38,938 nucleotides of DNA, taken from positions 1-38,938 of the forward strand of contig JANYLJ010000050.1 of the NCBI GenBank assembly GCA_025357945.1, written 5' to 3'. Position 1 is the stretch's first letter. The number at the start of each line of letters is the position of its first letter. The notes under the pieces are model-generated. The model was not told where the DNA came from. It saw only the letters and a program-made list of their open reading frames with translations, and did no database searches. The position numbers and the translations under genes are program-made. This DNA is from Gemmatimonadota bacterium (GTDB lineage: Bacteria > Gemmatimonadota > Gemmatimonadetes > Gemmatimonadales > GWC2-71-9). Below are positions 33,940 to 38,938 of this stretch, one piece after another.

Positions 33940-35066
33940 CGCCCCACGCGCATCTCCGCGAGTACCGGCGTCATCAGTCCCTTGAGCGACCGGCCGTGCG
34001 GATCCTGATTGGCGCGCACCTGATTCACCAGTTCGAGCGCCGTCTGCGTGCACCGCGCGAGTTCCGCATCGGACTGGCCGAGCGGCGTCACGCGTTCGCC
34101 CCAGCGGACCAGCAATGAGCAGTACGTGAGCCCGCCGCCGAAGGCCGGAATGAGGATAACGCCCCCCGGCTTTACGCGGCGTGCTTCCAGTGCCTCGACC
34201 AGTGCGACCGGCACGGTGGCGGCGCTCATGTTGCCGTACTTGTGCACGGTCACGATCACCCGGTCCATCGGAATGCCGGCGTATTTCGCCACCGACTCGA
34301 TGATCCGGAGGTTGGCCTGATGCGGCACCACGAGATCGACCTGATCCGCCGTCAGACCGGCTGCACGCAGCACGCGCGTCGACGCTTCGGACATCGCCTG
34401 CACGGCGCGCTTGAAAATGGCCGGGCCGTCGAAGTCCCAGATCGTGTCGCCAAAGGAGATGTCGAGTCCCGCGTACGCGCAGCCAACGCCGCGAACGCGC
34501 AGGGTCTGTCGCGCGCCGGCGTCGCAGCCCAGCACGGCGCCGATCATCCCCTCCTCGCGGTCGGAGGACTGCAGCACCACGGCGGCGGCGCCGTCGCCGA
34601 AGAGGACGGCGACGTTGCGATTGCTCCAGTCCATGTACCGGCTGATGAGTTCCACCCCGATCACGAGCGCATTGCGCACGATGCCGGTGCGGATCATTGC
34701 GGTCGCGGTCGCGAGGCCGTAGCAGAAGCTCGTGCAGGCGGTGTTGAGGTCGATCGATGCGGCCCTGGGTGCGCCGAGCATGACCTGGACGCCCGACGCG
34801 CTGTTGGGGCAGAGCTCGTCGTTGCTGGTGCCGCCATAGATGATCAGGTCCACGTCCCCGGCGGCGAGGCCGGCGCAGGCCAGCGCGCGCGCGCCGGCGA
34901 CCGCGGCGAGTTCGGTCGCGGTGACATGCGAGATCCGTCGCTCATGCATACCGGTGCGCGACGTGATCCACTCGTCGGTGGTATCCAGGAACGTCGCGAG
35001 GTCGTGATTGGTGAGAATGGCCGGGGGCATGCAGGCGCCCCATCCGGTGATTGCGGCGTAGGTCAT
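33936..35066 (-). CDS. 3-oxoacyl-ACP synthase III (KAS III)-like protein
   Basis: The 376-residue thiolase-fold enzyme has the KAS III catalytic triad: Cys111 (NTACTSF), His249 (PHQANLRI) and Asn279 (HKYGNMSAAT). Also present are TTDEWITSRTGMHERRI, LFGDGAAAVVLQSSD and GGGLTYCSLLVRWG. FabH is normally about 320 residues; here a ~40-residue C-terminal extension follows (VTPLGQSDAELARCTQTALE...). FabH joins acetyl-CoA or branched starters to malonyl-ACP, but a standalone copy may instead serve another acyl chain. It is not next to other fab genes. Convergent with the TonB receptor. Confidence 0.87.
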   Translation of the reverse strand: MTYAAITGWGACMPPAILTNHDLATFLDTTDEWITSRTGMHERRISHVTATELAAVAGARALACAGLAAGDVDLIIYGGTSNDELCPNSASGVQVMLGAPRAASIDLNTACTSFCYGLATATAMIRTGIVRNALVIGVELISRYMDWSNRNVAVLFGDGAAAVVLQSSDREEGMIGAVLGCDAGARQTLRVRGVGCAYAGLDISFGDTIWDFDGPAIFKRAVQAMSEASTRVLRAAGLTADQVDLVVPHQANLRIIESVAKYAGIPMDRVIVTVHKYGNMSAATVPVALVEALEARRVKPGGVILIPAFGGGLTYCSLLVRWGERVTPLGQSDAELARCTQTALELVNQVRANQDPHGRSLKGLMTPVLAEMRVGR

Positions 35067-35273
35067 GGTCGGCTCCTCGGGGCGCTCGCAGGAAACCTAA
35101 ACGCGTTGCCGCTGCCGATACCCGCGCCCGGTACCGCCAAGGCGGCAATCGCCAACGCTGATCGTGGGTGGCTCCACCTCACAAGGGGCTTCAGGCTATC
35201 CCGGTGCATCATGGCCAGCGGTCCGCACCTCGCTGGGGGGAACCGATCGCCGCAGTGATGACCGCGGCGCCGC

Positions 35274-36122
35274 TCACTTCGGTTTGAGCGCATCGAATGG
35301 CGAGTCAACTTTCGTGTAGCCCGCCGGGGTCTGAAAGACGCCGGGACCGATCGCCTCGCGCTTCAAATTCGCCACCGTCATCGTCATCACGGTCGCTTTC
35401 GCTTTCGCGCCCTCGCCGGAGGTGCTGGTGTGTATCGTCTTCAGCATCGCGCCGGGCTTCACCTTCGCATACGCCTTGGCCGTCTTCTCCATCAACTCCG
35501 CCATCGGGCCAATCGCCGCGCCAGCCGCCGCGGGACGCGCCGAGGGGTTCATGATTCCGTCCAGCTGCGGCGCGACCCAGATCTCGGAGACCGAGTGCTG
35601 GGTCGTCTGGTTGGCGCGCCCCATGACTGTGATCTTCATGGTGTAGCTCTCGGTCAACCGGTACTTCAGCGTAGCGTAGCCCTCGATCTTCTCGCCGGCA
35701 CCGAGGTCTTCCATGTCGATGTGGAGGTCGAGGATCTCCGTCTTCGAGAGCCCGCCGAGCGCCTGCTGGAGGCCGGCCGCCTGCTTGGCCATCTCCGCCG
35801 GATTGAGTTCCATGTACTGCTTCTTTGCCGGATCGACGAAGGTCGTCGTGCCCTTGGCGCCGTTCGAGATCATGTAGGTGCCCGTGCCCATCATCCCGCC
35901 CGGTGCCATCGATTCGGTGATGTCGAGGCGGGAGGAACCGTTCGCGAACTGGCCGTGCGCGGCCATGAAGGTCCTCGTCACGGCGGCGCCGCCGCGCGGG
36001 TCGTCGCGCGTGCTGGTGGTCTTGAGGTCGTAGCTGTAGCCCTGCGCGAGCAGGGGCGGTGCGAAGGCGAGTGCCAGCACGAGCGCCGCGACGCACGGCG
36101 GGTGGCGAAGTCGGATCGTCAT
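35274..36122 (-). CDS. Secreted DUF4412-like protein
   Basis: The 282-residue protein has an N-terminal signal peptide ending PPLLAQG. The mature part resembles DUF4412-type periplasmic proteins: a short N-terminal block (YDLKTTSTRDDPRG), the region TYMISNGAKGTTTFVDPAKK and a C-terminal block with KVKPGAMLKTIHTS. It is rich in Met, Ala and Gly. I infer a beta-rich secreted protein; no enzymatic motif is seen. It follows the lipoprotein gene on the same strand by 33 bases, so the two are likely co-transcribed. Confidence 0.65.
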   Translation of the reverse strand: MTIRLRHPPCVAALVLALAFAPPLLAQGYSYDLKTTSTRDDPRGGAAVTRTFMAAHGQFANGSSRLDITESMAPGGMMGTGTYMISNGAKGTTTFVDPAKKQYMELNPAEMAKQAAGLQQALGGLSKTEILDLHIDMEDLGAGEKIEGYATLKYRLTESYTMKITVMGRANQTTQHSVSEIWVAPQLDGIMNPSARPAAAGAAIGPMAELMEKTAKAYAKVKPGAMLKTIHTSTSGEGAKAKATVMTMTVANLKREAIGPGVFQTPAGYTKVDSPFDALKPK

Positions 36123-36155
36123 GGCGATCTCCGGGCGGATGAGTGGGGGCTTCGG

Positions 36156-36785
36156 CTACAGCTTCGCGAGTGCCTGGCGGGCGATCGTCTTCTCTTTCTC
36201 GAAGAGTGCGATCGCGAAGGTGCTGTCGGTCATCAGCGTCATCATGTTCCCCGGGTACATCTGCACCATCACGGAGTAGTCGCCCTTGCGCGCCGTGAGC
36301 AGGAGCATGCTCTGCGTGGCTTCGTCCCCGACGCCGTCGACCGGGCCGGTGGGCAGCCCCGGGATCGACGCACCGCCGATCGACTGGCTGACGAGCTTGC
36401 CGCCCAGCCTCGCGCCACCGATCATCGCCTTCTGGAGCGCAGCATGCTCGACGGGGTCGGAGTAATCCCGTGGGCTGATCCACGAGACGTTGAACGTCAC
36501 ACCGGCGGGGTCCGTGGCGGTGGTGTATTGGCAGCCGGTGTCGCTGGAATGCCCGTCATCGGTGGAGTTGGCGGTGGTGTAGCTGCCGCCGGTGATCGCG
36601 TTGATCTCCTCCTTCGGCATCAACGTGCAGGCGACGATCCGCGTGGCGCTCGAGGGCGCCGCGTCGGCGGGTTTGGCGGCGGCCGTTCCGGCGCCGCGCT
36701 TGCCGCCACAGGCGGCGAGCACGAGCGCAACCGTGACGGCGAGGGTACGTAACGGCGCAGGTGGCGTCCCAATGCTGGAAATCAT
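36156..36785 (-). CDS. Lipoprotein of unknown function, DUF3558-like pattern
   Basis: The 209-residue protein has a lipobox VLAAC (Cys26) and an Ala/Gly/Pro linker. A domain with paired cysteines follows (ACTLMPKEEINAITG and TGCQYTTATDP), a pattern like DUF3558 lipoproteins. The rest is a mixed segment ending TIARQALAKL. No catalytic motif is seen. A purine-rich GAGAGGAGAGG lies about 8 bases before the ATG. It lies upstream of the DUF4412-like gene on the same strand. Confidence 0.65.
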   Translation of the reverse strand: MISSIGTPPAPLRTLAVTVALVLAACGGKRGAGTAAAKPADAAPSSATRIVACTLMPKEEINAITGGSYTTANSTDDGHSSDTGCQYTTATDPAGVTFNVSWISPRDYSDPVEHAALQKAMIGGARLGGKLVSQSIGGASIPGLPTGPVDGVGDEATQSMLLLTARKGDYSVMVQMYPGNMMTLMTDSTFAIALFEKEKTIARQALAKL

Positions 36786-36818
36786 GGCGTTATCCTCTCC
36801 TCTCGTGGTGGCGGTTGG

Positions 36819-36838
36819 AAGGGCGGTGAGCCGCCCTT
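36819..36838. other. Short perfect hairpin upstream of the lipoprotein gene
   Basis: AAGGGCGG-tgag-CCGCCCTT is a perfect 8-bp stem with a 4-base loop. It is placed between the yaeQ stop and the lipoprotein start on the minus strand. It could end yaeQ transcription or form part of the lipoprotein leader. There is no T-run on the minus strand after it. Confidence 0.45.
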
Positions 36839-36864
36839 GACCTGTGATGAATCTTGCGGCCGGC

Positions 36865-36971
36865 CGTTACTCCGCCGCGTCGGTGTCGTTACCGCCCGCA
36901 GTACCGGCGCGCCGGGCCCGCTCCGCTGGCCGAGTAGCCGATGGCAGCCGGCGGCAAGCGCGGCAGTAACG
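36865..36971. repeat. Inverted repeat flanking a ~80-bp spacer downstream of yaeQ
   Basis: cgttactccgccgcg (36865-36879) is matched, with small gaps, by the reverse complement of cgcggcagtaacg (36959-36971). The inner spacer is GC-rich and shows no ORF. It may be a small mobile-element remnant or a chance match in GC-rich DNA. Confidence 0.35.
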
Positions 36972-37000
36972 ACGTGGCCTCGTCGTCGCGGTCACACCCC

Positions 37001-37573
37001 TCACGCGGTCAACGCGTGCCGCACGACCGCGCCGGACACGGTGGCATCACCGATCGTGGCATAGATATGGCGATCGGTGACGGACAATAATAGCCGGGTG
37101 CGGCGATCGAGCCGCGCCGCGAGCCCGTCGATGAGGTCGCGATCAAAGCTGTAGATCTCCAGTGCCTCGGCGCGATAAATCCGCTCACCCGCCAGTTGCC
37201 GCAGGAGTATCCGCGGGTCCTTGTGGGTATAGACGGCGACACGAGGTGCCATCTTGCTGGCCTTGTGGAGCCGCGCCGCGTCCGGTGATCCGATTTCAAT
37301 CCACGCCAGCAGGGTGCCGGTCAGGTCTCGAACCGCAATCGGCGGGTCGTCCGGTTCGGAGATACCGCGACCGAACACGATCCCTTCGGCATATTCGAGA
37401 CAATAGGCGAGCACCCGAGTGATCAGGTATTCCGGCGATTCGGATGGATGGCAGGCCACCCGCAGCGCCAGGTCCTGGTACACACCGCGATCGACGTCGG
37501 CGACGGCGATATCGAGATTGTAGATCGTGGCGCTGAGGGCCAAGGGTGTCGTCCGTCGTAGTCCTGTCGCCAT
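37001..37573 (-). CDS. yaeQ: YaeQ family protein
   Basis: The 190-residue protein matches YaeQ: LALSATIYNLDIAVADVDRGVY, then LALRVACHPSESPEYLITRVLAYCLEY, WIEIGSPDAARLHKASK and VYTHKDP. YaeQ has a PD-(D/E)XK-nuclease-like fold; its exact role is not settled. YaeQ proteins usually begin M-ALxATIYxxDI. Here the matching residue is Leu (TTG at 37543), and the ATG at 37573 lies ten codons upstream inside sequence that belongs to a transposase remnant in another frame. Either start is possible; I give the longer one. No Shine-Dalgarno decides it. Confidence 0.85.
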   Translation of the reverse strand: MATGLRRTTPLALSATIYNLDIAVADVDRGVYQDLALRVACHPSESPEYLITRVLAYCLEYAEGIVFGRGISEPDDPPIAVRDLTGTLLAWIEIGSPDAARLHKASKMAPRVAVYTHKDPRILLRQLAGERIYRAEALEIYSFDRDLIDGLAARLDRRTRLLLSVTDRHIYATIGDATVSGAVVRHALTA

Positions 37574-37653
37574 GCTTCGATCCGCTGCCGTGCATCGGCC
37601 AGCAAGTGAAACTGCTCGATGTCCAGGCATTCATCCCGCAGGCGGCCGTTGAA
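37544..37653 (-). pseudogene. Remnant of IS3-family transposase (OrfB C-terminal part)
   Basis: One minus-strand frame reads FNGRLRDECL, then DIEQFHLLADARQRI and EAWRQDYDGRHP. This matches the C-terminal catalytic region of IS3-family (IS407-like) OrfB, where 'ESFNGRLRDECLN...' and 'EAWRxDYNxxRPH' are standard. Only ~36 residues remain. Similarity begins near FNGRLR and stops at CACCC (37548-37544), directly abutting the TTG of yaeQ. No upstream catalytic residues or inverted repeats are visible. It is a broken element left by an insertion/deletion. Confidence 0.75.
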
Positions 37654-37767
37654 CGGCGCTGCGAAGCCGCCCCGCCGACAGGCGCGGAACGGCTTCGACA
37701 TCGTGGCATCAGGTGCAAACGGTCAGCGCGCCGTCGCCAGGTGGCAGCGCACGTCTTCCGTCTCGCC

Positions 37768-38244
37768 CTACTTCGCCACCGGCACATTCACCACGTAATG
37801 GAGCCGCCAGCCCTTGACGTCGTGCCGCAGCACGACGAGGTACCGATACACGAACTCGCCACCTGCCTTGGGATGCACCGTCCACGTGCCGACATCCACG
37901 GCCGTGGCGCCGTACACCTGGGTGCTGAAGGAGGCGACCACCGCATGCGGCCAGGTCGCTGCGGAGTCCGTGTTCATCTTCCCGATGGCTGTCGCACCCA
38001 CCGTCTGGCTGCCATCGGGACCGATCGCAATCGCGTCGGTGGTGTACAACGCGTTCAGAGCCGTTGCGTTCTTGGCGTTGAATGCGTCGACGAACGCGGA
38101 GCGGAGCGTGGCAATGTCACCGAGGGTCGTGCTGACCGGAGCGTGGGGCGTCGGAACGCCTTGGCCAGCGGCGACGGCCGGGACGTAGAGACTCACGGCC
38201 AGGGCCAGAGGGACCACAAGACGGTACGACGGGCAAAACGACAT
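37768..38244 (-). CDS. Secreted DUF4440/SnoaL-like (NTF2-fold) protein
   Basis: The 158-residue protein has a signal peptide ending PAVAAGQG. A cone-shaped NTF2-like domain follows: IATLRSAFVDAFNAKNATALNALYTTDAIAIGPDGS and the C-terminal strand segment KGWRLHYVVNVP. These match the SgcJ/EcaC-DUF4440 group, whose members are small ligand-binding or isomerase-like proteins of varied use. A strong AAGGAG Shine-Dalgarno is 6 bases before the ATG. No function is assigned. It has the IS5 element upstream. Confidence 0.8.
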   Translation of the reverse strand: MSFCPSYRLVVPLALAVSLYVPAVAAGQGVPTPHAPVSTTLGDIATLRSAFVDAFNAKNATALNALYTTDAIAIGPDGSQTVGATAIGKMNTDSAATWPHAVVASFSTQVYGATAVDVGTWTVHPKAGGEFVYRYLVVLRHDVKGWRLHYVVNVPVAK

Positions 38245-38405
38245 GGGCTGCTCCTTGAAAGGGGCGAACGATGGTATGGCGCTATACTACCGCCCATTTG
38301 CCGGAACGCTAGGGGGCCGGACGTGCGGCGTACGCCGCCAGCGCATTACGCCCCATACGGCACCCAGATATTTTTGATGTATTCCGCTTGTTGCGGCGCA
38401 ACGAC
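38245..38405. other. Intergenic gap with palindrome before the IS5 element
   Basis: This gap holds the DUF4440-like gene's leader and should hold its promoter. It contains a perfect 14-bp palindrome, gcggcgtacgccgc, at 38325-38338, and a TATA-like stretch (gctatactac, 38281-38290) read on the minus strand as GTAGTATAGC, a possible -10. No gene is seen. Confidence 0.3.
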
Positions 38406-38409
38406 TTAG
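38406..38409. other. Likely IS5 target site TTAG
   Basis: TTAG directly precedes the left end of the element. IS5-family members often insert at YTAR and duplicate it. The right copy is outside the window, so the duplication is not shown. Confidence 0.5.
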
Positions 38410-38938
38410 GGAAGCTCTGCACAAGTCGGTGTGATTAAGTACGTTTCCCCGTGGTCGTTGTTGCTCTCCCCGTCGATCCCGGAGCCCCGCCATGAGCCCC
38501 CAGCATACGTTCGCCAGCGTCGCCTACACGACCAAAGGCAAAGTCACCCGCCGCGAGCGCTTTCTGGGCGAGATGGATGCCGTGATTCCGTGGAAGAGTC
38601 TGTTGGCACTGATCGCGCCCCACTACCCCAAGGCGGGTCGGGGCCGCCAGCCGTTGCCGCTGGAGGTCATGCTGCGCGTGTATTTCCTGCAGCAGTGGTT
38701 CGACCTCTCCGACCCGCAAGCCGAAGACATGCTGTACGACAGCGAGTCGATGCGCCGGTTTGCACGCGTGGAGCTGGGCGACGACACGGTCCCCGATGAG
38801 ACGACGATCCTGCGCTTCCGGCACTTGTTGGAGCAACACCAGTTGACGGTCGCCATGTTCGCGGCGGTGCGCGAGCACCTGGACGCGCGGCGGTTGCTGT
38901 TGAAGGCGGGGACGATCGTCGATGCCACGATCATTGCG
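38410..38938 (+). mobile_element. IS5-family insertion sequence, left part
   Basis: The element's left end is taken as GGAAGCTCTGCACAAGTC at about 38411, resembling the GGAAGGT..GAACAAGT termini of IS5-group elements. It is preceded by TTAG. The transposase gene starts about 80 bases in. The right end lies beyond the window. Confidence 0.75.
38492..38938 (+). CDS. IS5-family transposase, N-terminal part (cut by window end)
   Basis: At least 149 residues are encoded with no stop before the window ends. The N-terminal region has KGKVTRRERFLGEMDAVIPW and GRGRQPLPLEVMLRVYFLQQ. The conserved block MLYDSESMRRFARVELGDD follows, with PDETTILRFRHLLE after it, all typical of IS5 transposases. GTIVDATIIA at the end holds the first catalytic aspartate of the DDE triad. 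The ATG has a GGAG sequence 7 bases upstream. The gene seems intact so far. Confidence 0.93.
   Translation, partial: MSPQHTFASVAYTTKGKVTRRERFLGEMDAVIPWKSLLALIAPHYPKAGRGRQPLPLEVMLRVYFLQQWFDLSDPQAEDMLYDSESMRRFARVELGDDTVPDETTILRFRHLLEQHQLTVAMFAAVREHLDARRLLLKAGTIVDATIIA

Noticed and set aside
35063-35308. 81-codon minus-strand frame between the KAS III-like gene and the DUF4412-like gene
   Set aside because: No start signal, no recognisable composition and overlap with both neighbours' ends; the ~207-base gap shows no other supported feature.
1-38938. CRISPR arrays, toxin-antitoxin or phage-defence genes
   Set aside because: I saw no regularly spaced short direct repeats and no proteins with defence-type motifs; repeats here are palindromic and few.

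Overview
The window is GC-rich, densely packed bacterial chromosome from a Gram-negative (diderm) organism. It encodes outer-membrane proteins (a porin and a TonB-dependent receptor), several lipoproteins, periplasmic transglycosylases and an ABC phosphate importer. The gene content, the Ig-like lipoprotein and the many signal peptides ending in '(A)AQ' suggest Gemmatimonadota or a relative. That placement is inference, because no rRNA or other marker settles it.

Left part (1-16 kb). tRNA-Asn is followed by an Ig-like lipoprotein and a coupled + strand operon holB-moaC-lytic transglycosylase. This operon converges on an mltD-like gene next to tRNA-Lys. Next comes a classic minus-strand translation/export operon read ffh-rpsP-rimM-trmD-rplS-rnhB-chaN-like. 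Then follow a HExxH lipoprotein peptidase, prepilin peptidase and a TrmH-type rRNA/tRNA methyltransferase, with thiD divergent from the latter.

Purine salvage cluster (13.9-17.4 kb, minus). A small beta-grasp-like protein, adenosine deaminase, a CNT nucleoside transporter and purine nucleoside phosphorylase form a pathway for uptake and breakdown of nucleosides.

Phosphate/polyphosphate island (17.5-29.8 kb, plus). The order is phoB-phoR-ppk1-porin-pstS-pstC-pstA-pstB1-pstB2-phoU-ppx, largely with 4-base start/stop overlaps. It joins sensing (PhoBR/PhoU), outer-membrane entry, high-affinity import, polyphosphate synthesis and polyphosphate breakdown. Two complete, different PstB ATPases lie in tandem. 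An arsenate reductase, a metallophosphoesterase and a TonB receptor follow.

Right part (33.9-38.9 kb). A KAS III-like ketosynthase, secreted proteins of unknown role, a YaeQ protein whose start region is fused to a remnant of an IS3-family transposase, a DUF4440-like secreted protein, and the left end of an IS5-family element that runs off the window.

Non-coding structure is the least ordinary part. There are two copies of a ~135-bp double-armed palindromic repeat, one of which supplies the stop codons of both convergent neighbours (thiD and punA). There are also a pair of covarying 14-bp palindromes, a purine/pyrimidine hairpin filling the rplS-rnhB gap, and a strong hairpin between pstS and pstC. 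I found no CRISPR array, no defence island and no clearly new multi-gene system.
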